Below, one piece after another: positions 1 through 8,940 of a stretch of 33,498 bases of DNA. The stretch is from NCBI RefSeq assembly GCF_010470665.1, contig NZ_VOPZ01000005.1, positions 345,405 through 378,902 on the forward strand, given 5' to 3'. How positions within the stretch are numbered: position 1 is the stretch's first letter; each line of letters starts with the position of its first letter. The notes under the pieces were generated by a model. It had not been told where the DNA came from. It made no database searches and worked only from the letters and a program-made list of their open reading frames with translations. This DNA is from Desulfovibrio sp. JC022. GTDB lineage: Bacteria; Desulfobacterota; Desulfovibrionia; Desulfovibrionales; Desulfovibrionaceae. The position numbers were made by a program, and so were the translations under genes.

Positions 1-1
1 C

Positions 2-259
2 AAAAGTAAAGGATACGCAAGAATAGAATTCATTGCCAATTTAGATGAGATAAAGGCTCTTCATAAAAAGGGATTCAACAAAAAGATGATCTACGATCAC
101 TTGATTGAAGAGCGCAAGATAACAATGAGTTACCAATGTTTTTGTTCATATAATCTTGATGGACTGCGCAAAAAACACCTTTCCTATAATCCTGAACAAC
201 AGGGAAAAGAACAGAGCCCGCTCGCGGTCAAAGAAAAGGAAAAGACATGGCAACAATAA
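2..259 (+). CDS. traK: TraK-like oriT-binding protein, C-terminal part (5' end outside window)
   Basis: An open frame enters from the left edge and ends at a TAA at 257-259, giving 85 visible residues. The stretch with a hydrophobic-Asp-Glu-Ile motif, then GFNKKMIYDHL, then a Tyr/Phe-rich segment, resembles RP4 TraK (GYSMKTIWEHM, RYETF). In RP4, TraK binds and bends oriT DNA as part of the relaxosome, and its gene is the first after oriT, transcribed into traL and traM. The same order follows here, and the frame overlaps traL by 13 bases. The basic C-terminal tail is typical of a DNA-binding protein. The start codon and any oriT should lie just left of the window. The assignment rests on about 50 conserved residues plus context. 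Confidence 0.75.
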   Translation, partial: KSKGYARIEFIANLDEIKALHKKGFNKKMIYDHLIEERKITMSYQCFCSYNLDGLRKKHLSYNPEQQGKEQSPLAVKEKEKTWQQ

Positions 260-966
260 ACATGATTCTGCAAGGCAAAGGCGGGGTAGGCAAAAGTCTT
301 ATAGCCAGCCTGCTGACCCAATATCTTTTGGAATCAGGAAAGGACGTCTCCTGCGTGGACACAGATCCCATCAATGCGACATTTGCAGGTTACAAAGAAT
401 TTGATGTCACTGCACTGAATATCATGGATAAGGAAGACATTGATCCCAGAAGATTTGACAAGCTCGTTGAACTCATGCTGGCCCTTTCCGATGACGATGA
501 AATGGTCATTGATAACGGTGCAGCCACCTTTGTTCCTCTTGCAAGCTATCTTGCCGGAAACAAGGTTTTCGAGATGCTTGAAGAAAGTGAAATTCAAATC
601 AATCTGCATACAGTTATCACCGGAGGACAAGCTCTGCCGGACACACTCGCTGGCTTAAATTCACTGTTCAAAACGTTCGATGTCCCCATCTATGTTTGGC
701 TGAACAACTACTTCGGTCCCATCAATGGAAATGACAGAAATTTCGAAGAATTTACGGTCTACCACGAGAACACTCACCGCATTGCCGCACTAATCCGCCT
801 TCCCCAGAAAAAGAAAGAAACCTTCGGCAAGGACCTTGAAAATCTGCTCACCGCGAAGATGTCTTTTGATGAAGCGCAGGAAAGCACCCTCCCGATTATG
901 ACCCGTCAGCGTCTGAAAATGATCTGGAAAGAAGTTCAGCAGGAACTTTCAAACAGTGGACTTTAG
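247..966 (+). CDS. traL: TraL, ParA/MinD-like P-loop ATPase of conjugation
   Basis: This 239-residue protein opens with a hydrophobic strand and a deviant Walker A, GKGGVGKS (Lys16), followed by CVDTDPINATF, typical of ParA/MinD-like ATPases. The whole protein tracks RP4 TraL closely, including the ILQGKGGVGKS start, the DNGAATFVPL segment, VITGGQALPDT, and a MTRQRLKMI C-terminus. TraL lies between traK and traM in RP4 and its exact role in transfer is not well defined. The ATG at 247 is preceded by a purine-rich AAAGGAAAAG site inside the end of traK. The gene is followed, almost without a gap, by traM. Confidence 0.9.
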   Translation: MATINMILQGKGGVGKSLIASLLTQYLLESGKDVSCVDTDPINATFAGYKEFDVTALNIMDKEDIDPRRFDKLVELMLALSDDDEMVIDNGAATFVPLASYLAGNKVFEMLEESEIQINLHTVITGGQALPDTLAGLNSLFKTFDVPIYVWLNNYFGPINGNDRNFEEFTVYHENTHRIAALIRLPQKKKETFGKDLENLLTAKMSFDEAQESTLPIMTRQRLKMIWKEVQQELSNSGL

Positions 967-973
967 TAGCGGT

Positions 974-1387
974 ATGTCTGACCAGATTTCTGAAAATGCC
1001 CCCCTCACCATTCAGGGCGTGCGCGACTTGATCGCTGAAAAGCACAAGGTGCTGCTTGATGAGAATGATCCCATTCTCATGGCCGTGACCATGCACCGCG
1101 CCGCCCTGAATGAGTATGAATTGCTGCTGGCCGACCATCAGCAAAAGCTTTCCGCTGACATGTCCGGCCATGTTGCTTCTTTTGCTGCTGAGGTACGCAA
1201 ATCCACCAATAGCCTGTTGAGTAAGGCGGTCAAAGCCAACATCGATAATTGTCTGGCTCAGATCAGCGAACACGAAAAGCAGATGAGCCGTTTTATCAAC
1301 TCAATCCGGGCCATGGCTATTTTTGCCGGGGTCCTTTTCGGATTGTCCGTTGCCGTATCAGTCTCAGTTATTGTTTGGGGTTCGTGA
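974..1387 (+). CDS. traM: TraM-like conjugal transfer protein
   Basis: The protein has about 137 residues from the ATG at 974; a GTG at 956 would add six residues and cannot be excluded. It has an N-terminal segment with the DENDPILMAVTMH motif seen in RP4 TraM-type proteins, a helical, Gln/Lys-rich middle that could form a coiled coil, and one C-terminal membrane helix (about residues 113-133). That predicts a cytoplasmic protein anchored to the inner membrane at its C-terminus. The stop overlaps the trbB start as GTGATGG, so translation is probably coupled. Traced RP4 homologues are needed for transfer but have no defined biochemical function. Confidence 0.75.
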   Translation: MSDQISENAPLTIQGVRDLIAEKHKVLLDENDPILMAVTMHRAALNEYELLLADHQQKLSADMSGHVASFAAEVRKSTNSLLSKAVKANIDNCLAQISEHEKQMSRFINSIRAMAIFAGVLFGLSVAVSVSVIVWGS

Positions 1388-2346
1388 TGGATGAGCGGCT
1401 TGTCAGAAACCTGCTGCACAACATGGGACCGACCATTGTTTCAGCTCTGGAAGATGAAAAAGTAGTTGAAATCATGGTCAACCCGGACGGCAAACTCTGG
1501 ATTGAAAAGCTCGGTGAAGAAATGGCCGTAGCCGGTGCTCTAGCTTCCAGCCAGACCGCCATGATCATTTCATTGGTTGCCAGTGCTTTGGACACAACCG
1601 TTACCGACAAAAATCCCATCATTGAGGGCGAATTGCCCGCTGAAAAGCCGCTCAACGGCAGTCGTTTTGAAGGTTTGTATCCGCCCGTTGTACGTAGTGC
1701 TTCTTTCACCATCAGGAAGAAGGCCAGCCGGGTCATTCCTCTGGAAGACTACGTGGTCAGCGGGACCATGAACCTTGAAGTTATGAAAGGGACTCTGGCC
1801 GCCGTTAAGGACAAGAAAAATATTGTCGTCATTGGCGGGACCGGGTCCGGCAAAACCACGCTGGTCAACGGCATTATCAAATCAATTTCGGAAGTCTCCC
1901 CTGCCGACCGGTTGGTTATCATCGAAGACACTGCGGAACTGCAAAGTCAGTCCCGCAATTCAATTTTTCTGCACACTACTCCGCATACCTCCATCCAGTC
2001 ATTGGTCCGGGCGACAATGAGGCTTCGCCCGGACCGGATACTTGTGGGTGAGGTGCGCGGAGGTGAAGCCCTCGACCTGCTCAAGGCTTGGAACACCGGG
2101 CATCCCGGCGGCATTGCCACTGTTCACGCCAACTCTGCGGCAGAAGGTCTGCTGCGTATTGAGCAACTTATCTCGGAAGCATCCACTTCGCCCATGCCGC
2201 AACTGATCGGCTCGGCTGTGGACTTTCTGATTTTCATCCGCCGTACCCGCAAGGGCAGGACAGTATCCGAGGTGGCGGAAGTAATCGGATACGACCCTGT
2301 AAATCAAAAATACATCCTGGAGTACATCTACGATGAAAACAAATAA
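1387..2346 (+). CDS. trbB: TrbB, VirB11-type traffic ATPase
   Basis: The ATG at 1387 overlaps the traM stop and gives 319 residues, the same size as RP4 TrbB; a longer frame starting at 1249 only shadows traM. The N-terminal domain carries the EIMVNPDGKLW signature of VirB11/TrbB proteins. The C-terminal RecA-like domain has Walker A GGTGSGKTT (Lys156), an Asp-box region IIEDTAELQ, Walker B-like DRILVGEVRG, and a His box in GHPGGIATVHANSA. VirB11 ATPases form hexameric rings at the cytoplasmic base of the T4SS and switch it between pilus assembly and DNA transfer. It is the first gene of the trb block and overlaps trbC. Confidence 0.95.
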   Translation: MDERLVRNLLHNMGPTIVSALEDEKVVEIMVNPDGKLWIEKLGEEMAVAGALASSQTAMIISLVASALDTTVTDKNPIIEGELPAEKPLNGSRFEGLYPPVVRSASFTIRKKASRVIPLEDYVVSGTMNLEVMKGTLAAVKDKKNIVVIGGTGSGKTTLVNGIIKSISEVSPADRLVIIEDTAELQSQSRNSIFLHTTPHTSIQSLVRATMRLRPDRILVGEVRGGEALDLLKAWNTGHPGGIATVHANSAAEGLLRIEQLISEASTSPMPQLIGSAVDFLIFIRRTRKGRTVSEVAEVIGYDPVNQKYILEYIYDENK

Positions 2347-2653
2347 GCATAAATATCTGCCCCTTCTGGCAATACTCCTGCTGACCGCTCTGCCTGATGC
2401 AGCCTTTGCTTCCAACTCAATCAATGAACTCAGCACGCCCATGGAAATGGTGGTCGGCACCATCACCGGGCCGGTTGGCCGTTGGATCTGCATCGGCGGC
2501 ATGGGGATCTCCGGCATCGCTTTTATCATGAAAAGGGAAGAACTTGAGGGCGGCTTCAAAACCCTGCTCAAAACCGTATTCGGCATGTCCTTTGTTGCGC
2601 TGGCTGCATCAATTGTCGATTCAATCTTCAGCTTTTCCGGGGCGGTAGTATGA
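2333..2653 (+). CDS. trbC: TrbC, VirB2-type conjugative pilin precursor
   Basis: This 106-residue precursor has a basic N-terminus, a hydrophobic signal segment ending near AFA-S (residues 25-28), and two hydrophobic helices (about 46-65 and 79-98) separated by a short polar loop, the standard VirB2/TrbC layout. RP4 TrbC is trimmed and cyclised by the TraF peptidase; a TraF homologue lies at 23384-23890, so the same head-to-tail processing is plausible. The C-terminal tail is short compared with RP4 TrbC (145 residues), leaving little sequence for TraF to remove. The gene overlaps the trbB end and its own stop overlaps the trbD start. Confidence 0.88.
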   Translation: MKTNKHKYLPLLAILLLTALPDAAFASNSINELSTPMEMVVGTITGPVGRWICIGGMGISGIAFIMKREELEGGFKTLLKTVFGMSFVALAASIVDSIFSFSGAVV

Positions 2654-2949
2654 GTGGAAGGAAAATCCCCATCCACGCTTCCCTGTACCGGCCTTCGCTG
2701 GTCATGGGTGCCGAGCGCGAACCGCTGCTTTATTCCGCGCTGTTCGCCATCCTGATCGCCCTTGGAGGATTCACCCTCTACGCTGGCGGTGCTGCCCTTG
2801 TATTCTGGGTTGTAACGGTCTTCGTTCTGCAAAAGACAGCCAGCTTTGATCCGCAGCTTTCCAAGATCGGCCTGCGCCATTTCAACCAGCAGAATTTTTA
2901 CGCTGCCCGTTCCACTCCGTGGCAGATCGGCGGGGCAAAGCTGAAATGA
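2650..2949 (+). CDS. trbD: TrbD, VirB3-type inner-membrane protein
   Basis: A 99-residue protein starting at the ATG that overlaps the trbC stop (ATGA). The N-terminal stretch IPIHASLYRPSLVMGAERE is a recognisable VirB3/TrbD motif. It is followed by a hydrophobic hairpin (about residues 27-62) that would place two helices in the inner membrane, and a polar cytoplasmic tail. VirB3 proteins associate with the VirB4 ATPase and are sometimes fused to it; here the two genes overlap by four bases, consistent with coupled synthesis and assembly. Confidence 0.88.
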   Translation: MSGRKIPIHASLYRPSLVMGAEREPLLYSALFAILIALGGFTLYAGGAALVFWVVTVFVLQKTASFDPQLSKIGLRHFNQQNFYAARSTPWQIGGAKLK

Positions 2950-5369
2950 TTGCGCTCAAAGATTACCGCCACAAACCCAAAGGGCTCCCGGACCTGCTGC
3001 CTTATGCGGCCATGGTCAATAACGGCGTGCTGCTCTGCAAAGACGGTTCGCTCATGACCGGATGGAAATTCCGCGCACAGGATACGGCCTCCAGCACCGC
3101 TGAAGAACTGGCTGTGGTCAGCAGCCGGGTAAACAGCGGGATCAAAAATCTTGATTCCGGCTGGATGCTGCATGTGGAGGCTATCCGCTCAACTGCGACT
3201 GAATATCCGCACTCCGGGACAAGCTTTTTCCCGGATTTCGTCACACAGGCCATTGAAGATGAAAGAAGAAATATATTTGAATCGTCCGGGACATTTTATT
3301 CCACCGAGACTTATCTGATTGTCACTTATAAGCCTGAATTTCTAACCCAGAAGTTGAGCAGCCTTGCTTATGAAAATGCCGCTGCCGTCAATCATCTTGA
3401 AAAGGCTCTGGATAAGTTCCTGACTGTTGCACAGGAGCTGGAAGATTCCCTTTCGCTCTCAATGGAACTGACTCACCTTGCAGACTTTGAGTTCCCGGAT
3501 GAGCACGGAAACATTCATACATATTCAACCTTCCTGTCCCTGCTGAATAAATGCCTTACCGGCGAAGAGCATCCGATACTGCTGCCCAAAGTACCTATGT
3601 ATCTTGATGCTCTTCTCGGCGGGCAGGATCTGACCGGGGGCTTGCAGCCTAGCATCGGCGGCAGGTTCATCAAAGTTCTGGCAGTGGACGGCTTTCCGCC
3701 GGATAGCTGGCCGTCCATGCTTTCCAATTTTGAATCCCTGCCCATTGAATACAGGTTTTCCACCCGCTTCATCTGCATGGATCAGTACGAGGCCCAGCAG
3801 GAATTGGAGAAGTTCAGAAAAACTTGGTCGCAGCAGATTTATAAAATCTGGGATCAGCTCAAGGACAATGCCAACGCCAAGGAGAACAGGGACGCCAGAA
3901 GCATGGCTGACGATGCCGAACAGGCCATTGAAGAGCTTCAATCCGGTCTGGTCGGTGCCGGTTTCTACACTGCCGTCATTGTTCTGATGAGTGAAGACTT
4001 GGGCGAGCTGGAAGAAAACACCAGAGAATTGCGTCGCAAACTGCTTGATCAGGGTTTTCCCAGCCGCATTGAAGGAATCAACGCCCTTGAAGCGTGGCTC
4101 GGATCGCATCCCGGTAATTCCTACGCCAATGTGCGCCGCCCGATCATCAACACCATGAATCTGGCCGACCTGCTGCCGCTGGCTACAATCTGGGCTGGCC
4201 GGGAACATAATCCTTCAGACAAGTTCCCGCCTTCCTCGCCGCCGCTCATGTACTGCGCCACCAACGGCTCAACACCGTTCAGGCTGAACCTGCATGTGAG
4301 CGACATCGGGCATACCCTGATTTTCGGGCCCACCGGAGCGGGTAAATCCACTTTGCTGGGAATTCTGGCGGCCCAGTTCCGCCGTTATCAGAAGGCTACC
4401 ATTTTTACTTTCGACAAGGGCAAATCAATGCTCCCGCTCTGCCTTGGTGCTGGCGGATCTCATTATGAAATCGCCGGTGATGATTCTCTTTTGTCCTTTG
4501 CTCCGCTTCAGCACGTTGATTCGGATGCTGAACAAAGCTGGGCGGAAGAATGGATCGAAACCTTGGCGACAATGCAGGGCTTGAACGTGCTTCCGGCCCA
4601 CAGAAACGCCATTCATATCGCCATGTCCATGATCAGGAACAACCCTGAACACATGCGTTCCATGACCGACTTTTACCACAGCCTGCAAAACGAAGAACTA
4701 CGCGAGGCCATCAAGCACTACACCGGAGAAGGAGCCATGGGCAGACTGCTTGATGCCAGCTCCGACGATCTCGGCATTTCGGATTTTATGGTCTTTGAAA
4801 TCGAGGAGCTTATGAACCTCGGTGACAAGAACATCATCCCGGTCCTGCTCTATCTCTTCCACCGCATTGAAAAAGCATTGGACGGCCAGCCCGCGCTGCT
4901 CATTCTTGATGAAGCGTGGATCATGCTCGGCCATAAGGTCTTCAGGGAAAAGATACGGGAATGGCTCAAGGTTCTGCGTAAGGCCAACTGTGCGGTAGTG
5001 CTGGCTACGCAATCCCTTTCAGATGCAAGCCGTTCCGGGATTCTGGATGTGCTGGTGGAGTCCTGCCCGACCAAAATCTACCTGCCTAATCCGGCGGCAA
5101 TTCAGGAAGCCCAGTACAAGCTTTATCAGGGTCTGGGACTCAACTCCCGCCAGATTGAAATCATCGCTTCGGCCACACCCAAACGTGACTACTACGTGGT
5201 TTCCCCGGAAGGTCGGCGACTCATTGAGCTGGCTCTCGGCCCGGTCGCGCTTTCGTTTGTGGGAGCGTCCGACAAAGCGAGTCTGGCCCGCATTCGGGAT
5301 CTTGCAAATATTCATGGTCAGGAATGGCCCCAGCACTGGCTTCAGGAAAGACAAGGAGACTTTATATGA
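2946..5369 (+). CDS. trbE: TrbE, VirB4-type ATPase
   Basis: From the ATG at 2946, which overlaps the trbD stop, the protein has 807 residues, normal for TrbE/VirB4. A GTG 27 bases upstream would extend it into trbD and is less likely. The N-terminal half is the CagE/TrbE domain. The C-terminal half is the motor, with Walker A FGPTGAGKST (Lys467), Walker B ALLILDEAW (Asp655), and a downstream VLATQSLSD motif typical of the family. VirB4 is the essential, conserved inner-membrane ATPase that powers pilus assembly and substrate transfer. An AAGGAG site at its 3' end serves the next gene. Confidence 0.95.
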   Translation: MIALKDYRHKPKGLPDLLPYAAMVNNGVLLCKDGSLMTGWKFRAQDTASSTAEELAVVSSRVNSGIKNLDSGWMLHVEAIRSTATEYPHSGTSFFPDFVTQAIEDERRNIFESSGTFYSTETYLIVTYKPEFLTQKLSSLAYENAAAVNHLEKALDKFLTVAQELEDSLSLSMELTHLADFEFPDEHGNIHTYSTFLSLLNKCLTGEEHPILLPKVPMYLDALLGGQDLTGGLQPSIGGRFIKVLAVDGFPPDSWPSMLSNFESLPIEYRFSTRFICMDQYEAQQELEKFRKTWSQQIYKIWDQLKDNANAKENRDARSMADDAEQAIEELQSGLVGAGFYTAVIVLMSEDLGELEENTRELRRKLLDQGFPSRIEGINALEAWLGSHPGNSYANVRRPIINTMNLADLLPLATIWAGREHNPSDKFPPSSPPLMYCATNGSTPFRLNLHVSDIGHTLIFGPTGAGKSTLLGILAAQFRRYQKATIFTFDKGKSMLPLCLGAGGSHYEIAGDDSLLSFAPLQHVDSDAEQSWAEEWIETLATMQGLNVLPAHRNAIHIAMSMIRNNPEHMRSMTDFYHSLQNEELREAIKHYTGEGAMGRLLDASSDDLGISDFMVFEIEELMNLGDKNIIPVLLYLFHRIEKALDGQPALLILDEAWIMLGHKVFREKIREWLKVLRKANCAVVLATQSLSDASRSGILDVLVESCPTKIYLPNPAAIQEAQYKLYQGLGLNSRQIEIIASATPKRDYYVVSPEGRRLIELALGPVALSFVGASDKASLARIRDLANIHGQEWPQHWLQERQGDFI

Positions 5370-6178
5370 AAATGCGACAAGTCGCGCCCGCAATAGCTTT
5401 GTTTGTGGGGCTTATCAGCGCAGCACCGGCTTCCGCCATGACCGTAACCTGCGTCAATTGCAGTGACAAATTCCTGCAAATGCTGGAGCGGGTCACAAAC
5501 GTTGAGCAGCTTGAATCCATGTGGCGGACCTACAAGGAAGAAATGATGCAGACCCAGCAGCAAATCATGATGGTGCAGCAAAATATCCAGCAGTACACCA
5601 ACATGGTTCGGAACACGATCCGTCTGCCGTTTGCCATCAAAAACAGCGTCATCCGGGACTTCAAAAGACTGGCTCAGCTTTCAAAGAATCTGGTCACCAC
5701 CGTGGGCGATATTGAGGTTCTGGACGGCATTTACGAGGCCCAGTACCCGGACTTCAATTCCGCCAAAAGACTGGTCGGCCAGCCTAACGCCAAGTTTACC
5801 AAGAAATACAAGGAATACTGGTCCAAGTGGTCAGAAAGAGTCGATGCTGCAACCAAAGCCACATTTAAGCTTTCCGGCAGTCAGTTGCAGGAAATCAGCG
5901 ATTCTGCGGAATTTGAGTCCTACATTGAAGGTCTTCTCAGCACGCCGGAAGGACGCATGCAGGCCCTTGAAGCTGCCAACCAGCTCAGCAGCGTTCAGAT
6001 TCAGGAAATCCGCAAACTCCGTGCGCTGCTGGCTACCCAGATTCAAAATCAGTCCATGATTGAGGCCAAAAAGGAAAAGGATCAGCAGATGCTGCGACAG
6101 GACAGCGAAAAATTCTTTGCCCCGACCTACGGCGAAGCCTGCAAAAAAGAAGCTGGCCCGGAGCCGCTCGGATTCTAG
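5366..6178 (+). CDS. trbJ: TrbJ, VirB5-type minor pilus component
   Basis: The protein has 270 residues from the ATG at 5366, which overlaps the trbE stop and follows a strong AAGGAGAC site. It begins with a Sec signal peptide (cleavage near ASA-M, residue 24), so it is periplasmic. The mature part is strongly helical, with a Gln/Met-rich coiled coil (about residues 45-90), as in TrbJ/VirB5 proteins, which sit at the pilus tip or help its assembly. The CVNCSD motif just after the signal peptide, with two Cys three apart, could form a disulfide or bind metal. In Ti-type order trbK would come next, but trbL starts two bases later. Confidence 0.85.
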   Translation: MKMRQVAPAIALFVGLISAAPASAMTVTCVNCSDKFLQMLERVTNVEQLESMWRTYKEEMMQTQQQIMMVQQNIQQYTNMVRNTIRLPFAIKNSVIRDFKRLAQLSKNLVTTVGDIEVLDGIYEAQYPDFNSAKRLVGQPNAKFTKKYKEYWSKWSERVDAATKATFKLSGSQLQEISDSAEFESYIEGLLSTPEGRMQALEAANQLSSVQIQEIRKLRALLATQIQNQSMIEAKKEKDQQMLRQDSEKFFAPTYGEACKKEAGPEPLGF

Positions 6179-6180
6179 CC

Positions 6181-7350
6181 ATGGTTGCTGTAAACTATCG
6201 TTTCATCCTCTTTGCGGGCTTTGTCTTCTCCGTCCTGCTGGTTCTGTTCATGGCTGCTGACGCTTCTGCAAACACTTCGGCGGCTGGCACAGCCACAGAC
6301 GACACGCAGATACTCTCCCGTATCGCCATGGAATTCCACGCCAAGGCAGGTAAATGGGATGATCTGCTCACCGAGCACGCCAAGGTTCTGTTTAGACTTC
6401 TCCTGATTCTGGATGTCTGCTTTTTGGGCTTTCGTATAGCCACCAAACAGACCGGAATTGATGAAGCCATGGCTGAATTCATCATGCTCATGCTCTACGC
6501 CGGGCTGATGTTCGCCATACTCATTTACTACAAGGAATGGACCAACCAGATCATTATCGGGCTGAGCAGAACAGCGCAGGAACTTGGGGCCCCGCCGGTG
6601 ACGGCAGGCAGCATTTTTCTGGCCGGGGTTCAGGTCTTCGACACCATGCTTTCAAGCATGAGCTGGGACATCGCCAAATCCGCCGGTCTGGTGTTGGTCG
6701 CCATCGCCATCTGCATCAGCTTCTCCATGATCGCCGCGCAGGTAATTCTTGTAAAATGCGAAGCTTACATCGTCCTCAATGCGGGGATCATCCTGCTCGG
6801 CTTCAGCGGTTCCAAGATCACCCGCGATTACGCCATCAACTTCATTAAGTACGCTTTCTCGGTGGCGATGAAGCTCTTCACCATGCAGCTTCTAATCTCG
6901 CTGAGCATTGATTTTATCAACGGCTTCCAAAAACCGGAAATCAACTTTGCGGAAGTGCTGGTCATCCTCGGCGCGTCAATCGTCATTCTGGCCCTGACCA
7001 TGTCCATCCCGGACATCATTTCAGGGCTGATCAACGGACCGCTATCCTCATCAGGAAGATATCTGACCTCTGCCGTTACAGCGGTAAGCACCAGCACAAG
7101 CACTGTTGTGAAAGGTGCGGCAGGTGGAATGATCGAGGCCAAACGCGGAACCGATGCGGTCCGCGAAGCCAGCTCCTACGCCAACACCGCCGGAAAAACC
7201 GGCTTCGGAAAACTGGGCCACATGGCCGCCACCGGCATCCAATCTGTACGGGATAATCTATCCCAAAGCCGGGCTGGCGGTATCCGCAGCAGCACCAAAA
7301 CCCAGCACGAAGCATACAAGATGCAACTCCCACCGGACTCATCTGACTAA
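6181..7350 (+). CDS. trbL: TrbL, VirB6-type polytopic inner-membrane protein
   Basis: This 389-residue protein has an N-terminal hydrophobic segment (about 7-30), then at least five further membrane helices between about residues 65 and 285, and a polar, Ser/Thr/Gly-rich cytoplasmic tail. That is the TrbL/VirB6 layout, including the conserved NAGIILLGFSGS and ITRDYAINFIKYAF segments. VirB6-type proteins form the inner-membrane path for the DNA substrate. The ATG lies two bases after trbJ. No small lipoprotein gene of the trbK (entry-exclusion) type is found between them, which is a departure from the Ti and RP4 operons. Confidence 0.9.
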   Translation: MVAVNYRFILFAGFVFSVLLVLFMAADASANTSAAGTATDDTQILSRIAMEFHAKAGKWDDLLTEHAKVLFRLLLILDVCFLGFRIATKQTGIDEAMAEFIMLMLYAGLMFAILIYYKEWTNQIIIGLSRTAQELGAPPVTAGSIFLAGVQVFDTMLSSMSWDIAKSAGLVLVAIAICISFSMIAAQVILVKCEAYIVLNAGIILLGFSGSKITRDYAINFIKYAFSVAMKLFTMQLLISLSIDFINGFQKPEINFAEVLVILGASIVILALTMSIPDIISGLINGPLSSSGRYLTSAVTAVSTSTSTVVKGAAGGMIEAKRGTDAVREASSYANTAGKTGFGKLGHMAATGIQSVRDNLSQSRAGGIRSSTKTQHEAYKMQLPPDSSD

Positions 7351-7393
7351 CTCCCCGATTTAGCAATCAAAATCTGAAAACCACAGGATAACT

Positions 7394-8056
7394 ATGCCCA
7401 AAAACCGTCCAAATTCTGCCTATTTAGCCGCCAAAGAAGAATGGTTCGAGCGTTATGGCAGCTACATAAAAAGCTGTAATCAATGGCGTTTTGCCGCTTT
7501 GATCATGGCCCTGACCGTTTGCCTGTCGCTTTGCGTCAACATTGTTCAGGCCGTGCAGAGCAAGGTCGTTCCCTACGTGGTCGAAGTGGACAAACTCGGC
7601 CAGTCCGTTGCCGTCAAACGTGCCGATCAGGCCGGTCCGGTTTCAAAGCGGATCATTCAGGCCGAAATCGCCAACCTGATCACCAACTGGCGCACCGTCA
7701 CCGCAGACATCGGACTCCAGAAAAAGATGGTCCGGCGCATGTCCTCCTTTGTGATCGGCGCGGCCAGAGGTGCCACCAAGAGCTGGTACGAAACCCATAA
7801 CCCTTACCAGCGGGGACAGAAAACCCTTGTTGAAATCGACATCAAGGGCATCCCGCTGCCGGTCAGCTCCGAGAGCTGGCGTATCGAATGGCTGGAAACC
7901 GTGCGCAACCATTCCGGTGTTGCCGTTTCCAGCACCAAATATGAAGCGACCCTCAAGGTTCGCATATCCCCACCAACAACTGACAGCCAGATTATCAGGA
8001 ACCCTGCGGGCGTTTACGTCACAGAGCTCTCCTGGGCGAAACTTCTTGAACAATAG
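7394..8056 (+). CDS. trbF: TrbF, VirB8-type scaffold protein
   Basis: A 220-residue bitopic protein: short cytoplasmic N-terminus with the EEWFERYGSYI motif of TrbF, one membrane helix (about residues 31-53), then a periplasmic NTF2-like domain containing VPYVVEVDKLGQ and the NPYQRG and WRIEWLE segments typical of VirB8/TrbF. VirB8 nucleates the periplasmic arches and contacts VirB6, VirB9 and VirB10. The 43-base gap before it is one of the larger gaps in the trb block; an AGGA sequence precedes the ATG. Confidence 0.92.
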   Translation: MPKNRPNSAYLAAKEEWFERYGSYIKSCNQWRFAALIMALTVCLSLCVNIVQAVQSKVVPYVVEVDKLGQSVAVKRADQAGPVSKRIIQAEIANLITNWRTVTADIGLQKKMVRRMSSFVIGAARGATKSWYETHNPYQRGQKTLVEIDIKGIPLPVSSESWRIEWLETVRNHSGVAVSSTKYEATLKVRISPPTTDSQIIRNPAGVYVTELSWAKLLEQ

Positions 8057-8064
8057 GAGACACA

Positions 8065-8940
8065 ATGAAACAGACTCTTCTCTCAATATTCCTTGTGCTT
8101 ATTAGCGTCTGCACGGCATGGGCCTCGCCGCTGCCTGCACCGGATTACATCAGCAAAAAAGACGTTCCCCTGAACAGCAAGGAGTGGGCCGCACTCAAGC
8201 TTTCTCGGGAATGGATGAACCGCAAAATCAAGCCGATCATGCAGAGTAACGGCAAGGTCGTTTACGTCTACGGCGCGACTCTGCCGACCCTGATCTGCTC
8301 TCCGCTCATGGCCTCGGATCTTGAACTCCAGCCCGGTGAAAACGTTAATGACGTCATCATCGGCGACACCGCCCGCTGGATGGTGGTTGTGGGCCGATCC
8401 GGGATGCCGGGCCGGGAACGTACCCACCTCATAATCAAGCCCCTTGATGCCGGACTGGTAACCAGCGCGGTCATCACCACCGACCGCCGCACCTATCACC
8501 TGAAACTGGTTTCCCGGCGCAAGGGACACACTCCCTACGTGGCCTTTCTGTACCCGGAAGATCAGCAGAAAATCCTTAAAGCCAGCCTGAAAAAGAAAGA
8601 ACGCAAAGAGGTCTGGGAGACCACCAGCATTGCAGGCAAGACCGTGGATCTTTCGACCCTAGACTTCAGCTACGCCATCAGCGGCGATGATGCGAGCTGG
8701 AAGCCCATGCGCGTCTACAACGATGGAATCAGGACTTTTATCCAGCTTCCGAGGACATCCAGCCAAACCGAAATTCCGGTGCTGCTGGTGGAAAAGGCCG
8801 GGCAGGAAGCAATCGTCAATTACCGGGTCAAAGGCCACGCCATGATCGTTGATGAAATCTTTGAAAAAGCAATCCTCGTGGCCGGGACCGGAATGGATCA
8901 AGCCAAGGTGGAAATAAACCGTATTGAGGTAACAAAATGA
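8065..8940 (+). CDS. trbG: TrbG, VirB9-type outer-membrane core protein
   Basis: A 291-residue protein with a cleavable signal peptide (about 20 residues, ending AWA-S) and a strong AGGAG upstream. The central part shows the VirB9/CagX features PGENVNDVIIGDTARW, THLIIKPLDAGLVTSAVITTDRRTYHLKL, followed by the C-terminal VirB7/VirB10-interacting beta domain with YRVKGHAMIVDEIF. VirB9 forms the outer-membrane ring of the core complex with VirB10. The last four bases overlap the next gene as ATGA, pairing it closely with the lipoprotein that follows, which would play the VirB7/TrbH role. Confidence 0.93.
   Translation: MKQTLLSIFLVLISVCTAWASPLPAPDYISKKDVPLNSKEWAALKLSREWMNRKIKPIMQSNGKVVYVYGATLPTLICSPLMASDLELQPGENVNDVIIGDTARWMVVVGRSGMPGRERTHLIIKPLDAGLVTSAVITTDRRTYHLKLVSRRKGHTPYVAFLYPEDQQKILKASLKKKERKEVWETTSIAGKTVDLSTLDFSYAISGDDASWKPMRVYNDGIRTFIQLPRTSSQTEIPVLLVEKAGQEAIVNYRVKGHAMIVDEIFEKAILVAGTGMDQAKVEINRIEVTK

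Noticed and set aside
1249-1386. N-terminal extension of TrbB starting at 1249.
   Set aside because: It only shadows traM in another frame; the ATG at 1387 gives the normal family length and motifs.
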